From Chrysogorgia sp. JL179-B06 (lineage: Eukaryota; Cnidaria; Anthozoa; Scleralcyonacea; Chrysogorgiidae): DNA of 64,000 bases. The notes below the pieces were generated by a model. The model was given only the letters and a program-made list of their open reading frames with translations. It was not told the origin of the DNA and ran no database searches. Below, piece by piece: positions 34,884-47,839 of the stretch. Positions within the stretch are counted from its first letter, which is position 1, and each line of letters starts with the position of its first letter. The position numbers were made by a program, and so were the translations under genes. The stretch covers positions 1,593,001 through 1,657,000 of the forward strand of contig JAYKKM010000253.1 of NCBI GenBank assembly GCA_035772405.1. The letters are read 5' to 3'.

Positions 34884-37800
34884 CGCACCAGATTTCGCAC
34901 CAGATTTCGCACCAGATTTCGCACCATCTTTCCCACCAGATTTCGCACCATCTTTCCCACCAGATTTCGCACCAGATTTCGCACCAAATTTCGCACCAGA
35001 TTTCGCACCAGATTTTGCACCAGATTTTGCACCAGATTTCGCACCAAATTTCGTACCAGATTTCGCACCAGATTTCGTACCAGATTTCGTACCAGATTTC
35101 GCACCAGGTTTCGTACCAGAATTCGTACCAGATTTCGCACCAGATTTCGCACCAGATTTCGCACAAGATTTCGCACAAAATTTCAACCAGATTTCGCACC
35201 AAATTTCGCACCAGATTTCGCACCAAATTTGGCACCAAATTTCGCTCCAGATTTCGCACCAGATTTCGCACCAGATTTCGCACCAAATTTCTCACCAGAT
35301 TTCTCACCAGATTTCTCACCAGATTTCGCACCAAATTTCGCACCAGATTTCGCACCAGATTTCGTACCAGATTTCTCACCAGATTTCGCACCAGATTTCG
35401 CACCAAATTTCGTACCAGATTTCGTACAAGATTACGCACCAAATTTCGCACCAGATTTCGCACAAAATTTCGCATCAAATTTCGTACCAGATTTCGTACC
35501 AGATTTCGCACCAGATTTCGCGCCAGATTTCGCACCAGATTTCGTACCAGATTTCGCACCAGATTTCGCACCAGATTTCGCACCAGATTTCGCACAAAAT
35601 TTCGTACCAGATTTCGCACCAGATTTCGTACCAGATTTCGTACCTGATTTCGTACCAGATTTCGCACCAGATTTCGTACCAGATTTCGCACCAGATTCGC
35701 ACCAGATTTCGCACCAGATTTCGCACAAAATTTCGCACCAGATTTCGCACCAGATTTCGTACCAGATTTCGCACCAGATTTCGCACCAAATTTCGCACCA
35801 AATTTCGCACCAGATTTCGCACCAGATTTCGCACCAGATTTCGCACCTGATTTCGCACCAGATTTCGCACCTGATTTCGTACCTGATTTCGTACCAGATT
35901 TCGCACCAGATTTCGTACCAGATATCGCATCAACTTTCGCATCAAATTTCGTACCAGATTTCGTACCAGATTTCGCACCAGATTTCGCGCCAGATTTCGC
36001 ACCAGATTTCGCACCAGATTTCGTACCAGATTTCGCACCAGATTTCGCACCAGATTTCGCACCTGATTTCGCACGAGATTTCGTACCAGATTTCGCACCA
36101 GATTTCGCACCAGATTTCGCACAAAATTTCGTACCAGATTTCGCACCAGATTTCGTACCAGATTTCGTACCTGATTTCGTACCAGATTTCGCACCAGATT
36201 TCGTACCAGATTTCGCACCAGATTTCGCACCAGATTTCGCACAAAATTTCGCACCAGATTTCGTACCAGATTTCGTACCAGATTTCGCACCAGATTTCGT
36301 ACCAGATTTCGCACCAGATTTCGCACCAAATTTCGCACCAGATTTCGCACCAGATTTCGCATCAGATTTCGCACCAGATTTCGCACCAGATTTCGCACCT
36401 GATTTCGCACCAGATTTCGCACCAGATTTCGTACCTGATTTCGCACCTGATTTCGTACCAGATTTCGCACCAGATTTCGCACCAGATTTCGTACCAGATT
36501 TCGCACCAGATTTCGCACCAGGTTTCGCACCAGATTTCGCACCAGATTTCGCACCAAATTTCGCACCAGATTTCGCACCAGATTTCGCACCAGATTTCTC
36601 ACCAGATTTCGCACCAGATTTCGCACCAGATTTCGCACCAGATTTCGTACCAGATTTCGCACCTGATTTCGCACCTGATTTCTCACCTGATTTCGCACCA
36701 GATTTCGCACCAGATTTCGCACCAGATTTCGCACCAAATTTCGCATCAAATTTCGCACCAGATTTCGCACCAGATTTCGTACCAGATTTCGTACCAGATT
36801 TCGTACAAGATTTCGTACAAGATTTCGCACCAGATTTCTCACCAGATTTCGTACAAGATTTCTCACCAGATTTCGCACCAGATTTCGCACCAGATTTCGC
36901 ACCAAATTTCGCACCAGATTTCGCACCAGATTTCGCATCAGATTTCGCACCAGATTTCGCATCAGATTTCGTACCAGATTTCGTACCAGATTTCGTACCA
37001 GATTTCGTACCAGATTTCGTACCAGATTTCGCACCAGATTTCGCACCAAATTTCGTACCAAATTTCGTACCAGATTTCGTACCAGATTTCGCACCAGATT
37101 TCGTACCAGATTTCGCACCTGATTTCGCACCAGATTTCGCACCAGATTTCGTACCAGATTTCGTACCTGATTTCGTACCAGATTTCGCACCAGATTTCGC
37201 ACCAGATTTCGTACCAGATTTCGCACCAGATTTCGTACCAGATTTCGCACCAAATTTCTCACCAGATTTCGCACCAGATTTCGCACCAAATTTCGTACAA
37301 GATTTCGTACAAGATTTCGCACCAGATTTCTCACCAGATTTCGTACAAGATTTCGCACCAGATTTCGCACCAGATTTCGTACAAGATTTCGCACCAGATT
37401 TCGCACCAAATTTCGCACCAGATTTCGTACCAGATTTCGCACCTGATTTCGCACCAGATTTCGCACCAGATTTCGCACCTGATTTCGCACTAGATTTCGC
37501 ACAAAATTTCGCACCAGATTTCGTACCAGATTTCGTACCAGATTTCGCACCAAATTTCGCACCAGATTTCGCACCAAATTTCGCACCAGATTTCGCACCA
37601 GATTTCGTACCAAATTTCGCACCAGATTTCGCACCAGATTTCGCACCAGATTTCGCACCAGATTTCGCACCAGATTTCGTATCTGATTTCGCACCAGATT
37701 TCGCAACAGATTTCGTACCAGATTTCGTACCTGATTTCGTACCAGATTTCGCACCAGATTTCGCACCAGATTTCGTACCAGATTTCGCACCAGATTTCGT

Positions 37801-40800
37801 ACCAGATTTCGCACCAGATTTCGCACCAAATTTCTCACCAGATTTCGCACCAGATTTCGCACCAAATTTCGTACAAGATTTCGTACAAGATTTCGCACCA
37901 GATTTCTCACCAGATTTCGTACAAGATTTCGCACCAGATTTCGCACCAGATTTCGTACAAGATTTCGCACCAGATTTCGCACCAAATTTCGTACCAGATT
38001 TCGCACCAGGTTTCGTACCAGATTTCGTACCAGATTTCGCACCAGATTTCGCACCAGATTTCGCACAAGATTTCGCACAAAATTTCAACCAGATTTCGCA
38101 CCAAATTTCGCACCAGATTTCGCACCAAATTTCGTACCAAATTTCGCTCCAGATTTCGCACCAGATTTCGCACCAGATTTCGCACCAGATTTCGCACCAA
38201 ATTTCTCACCAGATTTCTCACCAGATTTCGCACCAAATTTCGCACCAGATTTCGCACCAGATTTCGTACCAGATTTCTCACCAGATTTCGCACCAGATTT
38301 CGCACCAAATTTCGTACCAGATTTCGTACAAGATTACGCACCAAATTTTGCACCAGATTTCGCACAAAATTTCGCATCAAATTTCGTACCAGATTTCGTA
38401 CCAGATTTCGCACCAGATTTCGCGCCAGATTTCGCACCAGATTTCGTACCAGATTTCGCACCAGATTTCGCACCAGATTTCGCACCAGATTTCGCACCAG
38501 ATTTCGCACCAGATTTCGCACAAAATTTCGTACCAGATTTCGCACCAGATTTCGTACCAGATTTCGTACCTGATTTCGTACCAGATTTCGCACCAGATTT
38601 CGTACCAGATTTCGCACCAGATTCGCACCAGATTTCGCACCAGATTTCGCACAAAATTTCGCACCAGATTTCGCACCAGATTTCGTACCAGATTTCGCAC
38701 CAGATTTCGCACCAAATTTCGCACCAAATTTCGCACCAGATTTCGCACCAGATTTCGCACCTGATTTCGCACCAGATTTCGCACCTGATTTCGTACCTGA
38801 TTTCGTACCAGATTTCGCACCAGATTTCGTACCAGATTTCGCACCTGATTTCGTACCAGATTTCGCACCAGATTTCGCACCAGATTTCGTACCAGATTTC
38901 GCACCAGATTTCGCACCAGGTTTCGCACCAGATTTCGCACAAAATTTCGCACCAGATTTCGCACCAGATTTCGCACCAAATTTCGCACCAGATTTCGCAC
39001 CAGATTTCTCACCAGATTTCGCACCAGATTTCGTACCAGATTTCGTACCAGATTTCGTACCAGATTTCGTATCAGATTTCGCACCAGATTTCGCACCAAA
39101 TTTCGTACCAAATTTCGTACCAGATTTCGTACCAGATTTCGCACCAGATTTCGCACCAGATTTCGCACCAGATTTCGCACCAGATTTCGCACCAGATTTC
39201 GCACCTGATTTCGCACGAGATTTCGTACCAGATTTCGCACCAGATTTCGCACCAGATTTCGAACAAAATTTCGTACCAGATTTCGCACCAGATTTCGTAC
39301 CAGATTTCGTACCTGATTTCGTACCAGATTTCGCACCAGATTTCGTACCAGATTTCGCACCAGATTTCGCACCAGATTTCGCACCAGATTTCGCACAAAA
39401 TTTCGCACCAGATTTCGTACCAGATTTCGTACCAGATTTCGCACCAGATTTCGTACCAGATTTCGCACCAGATTTCGCACAAAATTTCGCACAAAATTTC
39501 GCACCAGATTTCGCACCAGATTTCGCATCAGATTTCGCACCAGATTTCGCACCAGATTTCGCACCTGATTTCGCACCAGATTTCGCACCAGATTTCGTAC
39601 CTGATTTCGCACCTGATTTCGTACCAGATTTCGCACCAGATTTCGCACCAGATTTCGTACCAGATTTCGCACCAGATTTCGCACCAGGTTTCGCACCAGA
39701 TTTCGCACAAAATTTCGCACCAGATTTCGCACCAGATTTCGCACCAAATTTCGCACCAGATTTCGCACCAGATTTCGCACCAGATTTCTCACCAGATTTC
39801 GCACCAGATTTCGCACCAGATTTCGTACCAGATTTCGTACCAGATTTCGTACCAGATTTCGTATCAGATTTCGCACCAGATTTCGCACCAAATTTCGTAC
39901 CAAATTTCGTACCAGATTTCGTACCAGATTTCGCACCAGATTTCGCACCAGATTTCGTGCCAGATTTCGCACCTGATTTCGCACCAGATTTCGTACCAGA
40001 TTTCGTACCTGATTTCGTACCAGATTTCGCACCAGATTTCGCACCAGATTTCGTACCAGATTTCGCACCAGATTTCGTACCAGATTCGCACCAGATTTCG
40101 CACCAAATTTCTCACCAGATTTCGCACCAAGATTTCGCACCAAATTTCGTACAAGATTTCGTACAAGATTTCGCACCAGATTTCTCACCAGATTTCGTAC
40201 AAGATTTCGCACCAGATTTCGCACCAGATTTCGTACAAGATTTCGCACCAGATTTCGCACCAAATTTCGCACCAAATTTCGCACCAGATTTCGTACCAGA
40301 TTTCGCACCCGATTTCGCACCTGATTTCGCACCAGATTTCGCACCAGATTTCGCACCTGATTTCGCACCAGATTTCGCACAAAATTTCGCACCAGATTTC
40401 GTACCAGATTTCGTACCAGATTTCGCACCAAATTTCGCACCAGATTTCGCACCAAATTTCGCACCAGATTTCGCACCAGATTTCGTACCAAATTTCGCAC
40501 CAGATTTCGCACCAGATTTCGCACCAGATTTCGCACCAGATTTCGCACCAGATTTCGCACCAGATTTCGTATCTGATTTCGCACCTGATTTCGTACCAGA
40601 TTTCGTACCAGATTTCGTACCAGATTTCGCACCTGATTTCGCACCAGATTTCGTACCAGATTTCGCACCAGATTTCGCACCAGATTTCGTACCAGATTTC
40701 GCACCAGATTTCGCACCAGATTCGCACCAGATTTCGCACAAAATTTCTCACCAGATTTCGCACAAAATTTCGCACCAAATTTCTCACCAGATTTCGCGCC

Positions 40801-41370
40801 AGATTTCTCACCAAATTTCGTACCAGATTTCGTACAAGATTTCGTACAAGATTTCGTACAAGATTTCGCACCAGATTTCGTACCAGATTTCGTACAAGAT
40901 TTCGTACAAGATTTCGCACCTGATTTCGCACCAGATTTCGTACAAGATTTCGTACAAGATTTCGCACTAGATTTCGTACCAAATTTCGTACAAGATTTCG
41001 TACAAGATTTCGCACCAGATTTCGCACCAGATTTCGCACCAGATTTCGCACCAGATTTCGCACCAGATTTCGCACCAGATTTCGCACCAGATTTCGTACC
41101 AGATTTCGTACCAGATTTCGCACCAAATTTCGCACCAGATTTCGCACCAAATTTCGCACCAGATTTCGTACCAGATTTCGCACCAGATTTCGCACCAGAT
41201 TTCGCACCAGATTTCGCACCAAATTTCGCACCAGATTTCGCACCAGATTTCGCACCAGATTTCGTACAAGATTTCGCACCAGATTTCGCACCGGATTTCG
41301 CACCGGATTTCGCACCGGATTTCGCACCAGATTTCGCACAAGATTTCGCACAAGATTTCGCACCAGAATT
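34884..41370. repeat. 12-bp satellite array 2
   Basis: About 540 copies of the same 12-mer. Private variants mark a duplication of about 2.9 kb: aaaatttcaaccagat near 35180 and 38080, gtacaagattacgcacc near 35430 and 38330, ccagattcgcacc near 35692 and 38622. The last also occurs at 40083 and 40718. It lies wholly inside one intron. Long frames (up to about 1,080 codons) are artefacts. Confidence 0.97.
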
Positions 41371-41960
41371 GAAATCGGTTAAATATTGACCGTGATAAAC
41401 AAAATTGTGATGGATGCCAGGGAATATCCTGGTGTTACGGTTAGGATTGGGGTTGGATCGGGTTTGCGTTGGGATTTACGATATCAGTAAATATTTAACA
41501 ATTAGACAACGAGCCCGCGTTTTCTATGAGCAGATAGTGAACGAGGCGGAGCAGATAGAAAACAAGGGCGAGTTGTCTGATTGTTTTAGTATAAATTTGC
41601 AAGTTTCTAACTCAAGAAATAACATTTATTTAACATTTTTCATGAAAAAAAGTAAATATCCTTTCGAAATCACGCGACGTTTACCCTAGAGGTTTCTATC
41701 AGCGGATAGTAACTCCTGTGATAGCCAATAAAAATTGAGGATTTGTGATAGAAACTTGTCAATGATATTAAATCTGTATATAATATATACGATATCAGTA
41801 AATTTAGAGCGGTTCTATACATTTTCTTAAAATAATGTGGGATTATTGATATAACATGGGATAGAACAGGCGGCGAGGAGTTATTGCGGATATGTTTTTC
41901 TAGTAAAGTTAAACAAAGGGTCAGACACCAACCGCATAGTGTTCTGATTTTCTATTTTTT
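41371..41960. other. No clear gene seen
   Basis: Non-repetitive sequence between array 2 and the plus-strand exon-like blocks. A 91-codon frame at 41414-41689 is unrecognised. Confidence 0.35.
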
Positions 41961-41962
41961 AG

Positions 41963-42945
41963 GGAAATGATGAAAATAACTGCTCCTCCAAAAATTATCT
42001 TGATAAGTTGAAGAAGAAACTTGAAGGCAGTCAAGATATTTCTGTAAATCCTTCTCCAAACACATTTGTGACAAACAATGAACACCAGGGTGTGGTCTGC
42101 AAGTGTGGAGATATTCTAGATGTTCAGCAAAGTGTCTGTGGAAAAGACGAAGGTTTTGCACTGGCTATATCCACAATTCCTGACAATTTACAAAACACCA
42201 TATGCAGGTATTTGAGAAAAAGAAAGAGGACTCGCCTATTAAATAATGTGTTTCTACAATTTTAGAATTCCGATAGCCTTTTAGAAGAAATACTCATCCT
42301 AGTAGAAAGGGTTAATTTTGCAGCGAGGCAAAACTATAATATCGTTATATTGGGAAAAGTGGAAGACATCATTCATGGAAAGAGATGGATAGAAACGAAC
42401 CGAGGGTTCAACTGTTGAGGTTGGATACATTTCGTGGAACAGTGTTAAAAGTTCAGGTAGCTATCACACATTATTGTAATTTTTCTACAGCACGTAACAC
42501 TCGTTTTAAACTGAAATATTTCCTATTTTAGGAAATCTAGGTATGACAGGGTTAGTAGGAGGATTCCTGGTTTATCATGCGGCAGTAGGACAACGCTTGT
42601 TACCAGAGCATTTCAATTTTAGAAAAGACAAGCGTGTCTCCAACCTAATTGGCATTCCAGACCAAAATGACCAACACACGATGTTTCAAAAATTAATAAA
42701 TTTATTCAGTCGTCTAGATGATCGGATATTGGATATCAATTCAAAACAAGGTACTATACATTGCAATGGAACAAATTATGACAGTACTAGTATAGCAGGA
42801 TATTAATTCTATTTTTTGTGTTATTTTAGCTACTGTTGTTCTAGCTGCCTTAGAAATAAACAGAAATGGTTTGTGCTTCCTAAGTTCTGACGATGACGAA
42901 TTTATTTCAAAGAGGAATCTTGGCCAGTTTACCAAGGATAAGTAA
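41963..42945 (+). pseudogene. Decayed plus-strand gene-like block with exon-like frames
   Basis: 41963-42207 is open between ttttttag and CAG/gtatt (NYLDKLKKKLEGSQDISV ... STIPDNLQNTICR). 42266-42456 holds the frames SLLEEILILVERVNFAARQ and, shifted, LLRLDTFRGTVLKVQ before a GT. 42532-42750 (LVGGFLVYHAAVGQRLLPEH) splices in phase with 42830-42945, which ends FTKDK and a TAA. Only the last pair agrees in phase; the earlier joins need frameshifts. I do not recognise the family. It lies antisense inside the giant intron of the QRICH2-like gene. It could be a pseudogene or a gene whose true splice sites I missed. Confidence 0.4.
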
Positions 42946-43045
42946 CAAATCAGTAAATATCCAACTAAACTTTTTAAACACTGATTCTTTGTGAATCTCC
43001 TATGTATAAATATCTTGTATTTTTGGTTAGGTTTTAAGCAGTTGA

Positions 43046-44600
43046 CATGGAAGCTTCAGAAATTCTAACCCCTCTTTAAGGATTACAAAGATAGCATATT
43101 TCGCTATTTAATTCGATACCTTTTTTAGAGGGGTCAAAAATTCTGAATCCTCTTCATGTATGTCCAAGGCACACACGTAGTAAGATTTTGCGGAGTCAGC
43201 ATCAAAGAAGGTTCAGAAATTCTGACCCCTCTATAAGGATTGTATAAGTTCGTATATTTCGCAATATATTTCGATATCGCTTTATAGAAGGGTCAGAAAT
43301 TCTGAACCCTCTATGTTAAATAATTACATTTTTCGTAAGATTTTGCGGAGTCAGCATCAAAGAAGGTTCAGAAATTCTGACCCCTCTATAAGGATTGTAT
43401 AAGTTCGTATATTTCGCTATTTATTTCGATATCGCTTTATAGAAGGGTCAGAAATTCTGAACCCTCTATATCAAAGGCATACGTTTTAGTAAGATTTGGT
43501 GGAGTCAGCATCATAGAAGGTTCAGAAATTCTGACCCCTCTATAAGGATTGTAAAATTTCGTATATTTCGCAATTTATTTCGATATCGCTTTATAGAAGG
43601 GTCAGAAATTCTGAACCCTCTATGTTAAATAATTACATTTTTAGTACGATTTGGCGGAGCCAGCGTCATAGAAGGTTTAGAAATTCTGACCCCTCTATAA
43701 GGATTGTATAAGTTCGCATATTTCGCTATTTATTTCGATATCGCTTTATAGAAGGGTCAGAAAGTCTGAACCCTCTATGTTAAATAATTACATTTTAGCA
43801 AGATTTGGTGGAGTCAGCGTCATAGAAGGTTCAGAAATTCTGACCCCTCTATAAGGATTGTGTAAGTTCGCATATTTCGCTATTTATTTCGATATCGCTT
43901 TATAGAAGGGTCAGAAATTCTGAACCCTCTATGTTAATTAATTACATTTTAGCAAGATTTGGCGGAGTCAGCATCATAGAAGGTTCAGAAATTCTGACCC
44001 CTCTATAAGGATTGTAAAATTTCGTATATTTCGCTATTTATTTCGATATCGCTTTATAGAAGGGTCAGAAATTCTGAACCCTCTATATTAAAGGCATACG
44101 TTTTAGTAAGATTTGACGTAGTCAGCATCAAAGAAGGTTCAGAAATTCTGACCCCTCTATAAGGATTGTAAAAGATCGCATATTTCGCTATTTATTTCGC
44201 TATCATTTTATAGAAGGGTCAGAAATTATGACCCTCTATAAAGATAGTAAGTAAAAGTCCGCATATTTCGCTATTTATTTCGATATCGCTTTATAGAGGG
44301 GTCACAAATTCTGAACCCTCTAATTTAAATTTTCGTAAGATTTAGAAGGTTAAGAAATTCTGACCCCTCTATAAGGATTGTAAAATTTCGTATATTTCGC
44401 AATTTATTTCGATATCACTTTATAGAAGGGTCAGAAATTCTGAACCCTCTATGTTAAATAATTACATTTTTTGTTAGATTTTTCGAAGTCAGCATCATAG
44501 AAGGTTGAGAAATGCTGACCCTCTATAAAGATAGTAAGTAGAAGTCCGCATATATCGCTATTTATTTCGCTATCAATGTATAGAAGGGTCAGAAATTCTG
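43046..44600. repeat. 155-bp satellite, about ten copies
   Basis: gttcagaaattctgacccct recurs at 43211, 43366, 43520, 43675, 43829, 43983 and 44138 (period 154-155), then degenerates. Each unit has an internal inverted pair (ttcagaaattctga with flanking ccctctataa and ttatagaaggg), so single strands could fold. Confidence 0.93.
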
Positions 44601-44984
44601 ATTCTGTGAAACGATTATGTATGCGTCGATATTGTTTTATATCAATTTACTGTACTGTCTGTTAAAAGCTTACAATTGTAGTATGTTTTTGCGGAGTTAA
44701 GACTAATAAAACTGATGATATAATTGCGCACGGCTTATTTGTTAAACCTTTAATAAATATGAAGTAAAATTTTATTGATCTTGTAGGATATTCTATTGAT
44801 TATGTTTATAGTTTGCGGAAAATTCTTAGCTTAGTATGTTTTTCCGCAAATTAAGGGATTTTTATTAGAAAATGATGCCTTGTCGCATTTTTATCGTTTT
44901 TTCTGTATTTTGTGGTAAAATTGCTAGATTGGAAAATTCCAATATAGTTTGGAACGCGTTTTGTATACCTACCTGCGTACCTGA

Positions 44985-45884
44985 CCTATATACCTACCAA
45001 TTCCTATAACTACCCACCTACCAACCTATGTTAAGATACCCAACTATCAACAACCAAGCCACCTATACCGTAGCTACAGGTATATATACCTTATACCTCC
45101 TAACCACACATCTGCATAATCTCTGTTCATGGGTCTAACAAAATTAGATCTACCCTTAAATAGAAACATGCATATGGCAAACAGATGATCCACTGATACG
45201 AATTGATTCACGCAAAAATTAAGTATGTTGCGGTAGAGCGCTCTGTGATGACGCGCGCGTGTGTTCGTATAGATGCGTAAGATGCCTTGGTGTTGTGGTA
45301 TCTGCGGAATATTTTCGGCTAAGACCTTTCAGCAACAGTTCTCAATCTGCACATCGGAATATGCCATCGTAATGACCCGAATTAACACTGCTTTCGGACG
45401 GTTGCACGACATGCAACGTTTAGAAGATATTACCTTTGGCGCAAACACATGAACCGTCACCACGATATCGCCACGATATCGATGGAGTTGACAATGTCTG
45501 AATCAAAACTTGATCCGACGAAAGTCGCCATTACGATGCCATCTAATTGAAATATCTTAAGCCAACAGTGAGAAGAGGAGTAATTTTTACCCCACTAGCT
45601 TTTATCCTCCAGCTTCCAATATATTAACACTCTAAAGGGGGTAATTATTACTCCATTTTATTTTTTACCCCCCTTTATCACTTTATCCCCCAAACTTTTA
45701 CCCCCGAACGGGAGTAATTTTTGCTCCGTTTAAGGTTACCCCTTTTGCGGGAGTAATTTTTAACCCGCACAAGAGTAAATTTTACTCCCTAAAATTTACA
45801 GTGCACTCAACATCAACAACCAAGCCACCTATACCGTAGCTATATCTATACCTTATACCTCCTAACCACACACCTGTATAATCT
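44985..45884. repeat. Direct repeat pair beside an exon donor, with GAGTAATTTTTAC words between
   Basis: caaccaagccacctataccg and about 70 following bases occur at 45050-45125 and again at 45818-45884, right after the exon donor at 45888. Between them, 45570-45800 holds several gagtaatttttac/gtaaaaattactc-like words. Confidence 0.7.
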
Positions 45885-45887
45885 CAC

Positions 45888-46192
45888 CTGTTTTGTATCC
45901 AAGTTTTCCAAAATTCTCTCAACATCCTCGTTGCTTTTCATCGCCATTTTCTCTTGTTCTTCTTCTATTACAGTTAGTTGATCACGGACGGAGTTTAAGA
46001 CTCCTTGATCGTAGCCAGGAGCAGCGGACTCGGGAGTCTCCACCCGACGAGGTTGCTCGATCCGTTTCATGTGTTGAGAAAATACACCAAGTTCTCTTTT
46101 CACGTTGTTAATGTTTTCTTTGTTGGCAATGGTTGTTTCTTTGATGGTCGTCAACATTTGAAGATCTTGGTTGGCGTTCAGAAAAGCTAAGC
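45888..46192 (-). CDS. QRICH2-like gene, coiled-coil exon before the giant intron
   Basis: Exon of 305 nt: two bases completing a codon plus 101 codons, ending in phase 0, acceptor tttttag, donor AACAG/gtgagat. It encodes a long helical segment (NVKRELGVFSQHMKRIEQ, later RDQLTVIEEEQEKMAMK) ending ENLDTKQ. The donor opens the 17.6 kb intron holding the 12-bp arrays. The donor-side intron sequence is present again as a direct repeat about 0.75 kb further into the intron. Confidence 0.76.
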
Positions 46193-46301
46193 CTAAAAAT
46201 AATGTTATATATGGTCAAGATAATCAAGGGTAAATATTGTTTTGGGACTGCATCTGGAGCGCTGTAACAATAGAGAAGCTGGTCGCTTACGAGAGCTCTT
46301 A

Positions 46302-46990
46302 GGGCCTGTTTATATGGAGGCGAGTTACCCGCCTAAGTGAGTTACCTAGCTAGCCGGGTTGAAAACACTGTCTGTTTATATGAGGCGAGTTACCCGGCAT
46401 GCAAATAATCGCGCTGGAACGCGCGAAAATATAAAAGTGTAAACAAATCCTAAAGACAGGCGGAAGATATGCTTAATGCGTACCGTTTCGCTTAGTTTCC
46501 TTTTATTTCAAATGAATGGCATATGCATAACTTTTCAAGCTCATGTGCACTTTATAAAAGATGATGTTTTGTTGAAACGTTTGTTGATGAAACGAAATAA
46601 TTCACTCAGGAAGCTGAAACGAAAGAGATTGTCTCAGTTGCTGCGAAGACCCCGGTCGATTTGGTATCAGAACAGCAGGACAGCTCAGTGGTGGAAGAAT
46701 ATGGTGGATAACAGTTTAAACATGTGGAAACATGTTGTGACGCATGCGCTCTTCAGTAAATTTCATCCCGCTATGCCAAGTTACCCGGCGAAAAGTGTTT
46801 ACATGGAGAAATTTCCAACCCGCCTTGCCGAGAACTCGGCTGCCAGTGCCGAGTTCTCGGCTAGGCGAGTTACCCGCTTGTCCATATAAACAGTGGGCCG
46901 AAAAAAACAGTACTTCTTATACCGGCCAGGATCTCGCCTTTGCCGAGTAACTCGCTTAGCCGGGTAACTCGCCTCCATATTAACAGGCCC
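46302..46990 (+). mobile_element. PIF/Harbinger-like element with transposase remnant
   Basis: Ends are GGGCCTGTTTATATGGAGGC and near-complement, with TTA duplicated at 46299-46301 and 46991-46993. GGGCCTGTTT ends with a TTA target are typical of PIF/Harbinger. The internal frame contains RRPRSIWYQNSRTAQWWKNM, resembling the N-terminal region of HARBI1-type transposases. The catalytic DDE part is missing. The subterminal CGAGTTACCCG word is repeated. Confidence 0.82.
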
Positions 46991-47514
46991 TTAGTATAAA
47001 GCTTTGGGGGTAATTATTAGAGTGATATTCATCTAGATATAGATAGTTAATAGTTATTACACTGTCTGTACAGGGTTTGGGATTTTACATATTTGTGATC
47101 TTTGCAATCGCCTGAGAAAAATTGTAAAATATCTTCGAAAATCCGAAAATTTAATCTTCATGGACTTTTTCACTGTTAATTAAATATAATGATCAATTTA
47201 ATTTCCACTATGGCCGCATGTTCACTTGGAACTTTATTGAAATATATTTGACAATGGCCTCTACGTAATTAATGAAGTTGATAGCCAAAGTGACTCGGAT
47301 ACAAAGCTTATTGAGAGATACCCGAAGACGACCGTAAACATGTCTTCCATCACGAATGAAGACGTATGCTTTGTCAAACCGTACGAAGACGACCCAATTG
47401 TCGATAAAAATTCGATGGCCAAGTATAATGAAAGAACACAAGAAGAACATAAAGCACTATCCCGTCTATCCACTGTTTTGGCATATCATATAATATACTA
47501 TACTATACTATACT

Positions 47515-47574
47515 GTACTGTGCTGTGCTGTGCTGTGCTGTGCTGTGCTGTGCTGTGCTGTGCTGTGCTGTGCC
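47515..47574. repeat. TGTGC pentanucleotide microsatellite
   Basis: About eleven copies of gtgct, preceded by a ctata pentamer run from about 47497. Confidence 0.93.
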
Positions 47575-47839
47575 TAGAAAGATATAAGGTGGACAATTGG
47601 TAAGTTATCTTTAGGCTGAATTTATTTCTACATTTAATACATTTTGATGCACAGAACTTCTTCTGATCATGGTTGAATTTTGGATAATTTTCAGATGAAC
47701 AGGAAAGAGTTAATACACAAGTCAAAACTCTAAAAGGTTGGTGTTCATCAGATTACTAGTCATCCGGTCACAGGTTGTATACATACGTAATCTTTACTCA
47801 TTATCTTATTCCATATAGTTGTAATAAAGTTGTCAATAA

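Noticed and set aside
31422..41363. Many frames of up to about 1,080 codons with SHQI, AKSG, VRNL, APDF or CEIW repeats
   Set aside because: All come from a stop-free 12-bp tandem unit lying inside an intron; only the edges are non-repetitive.
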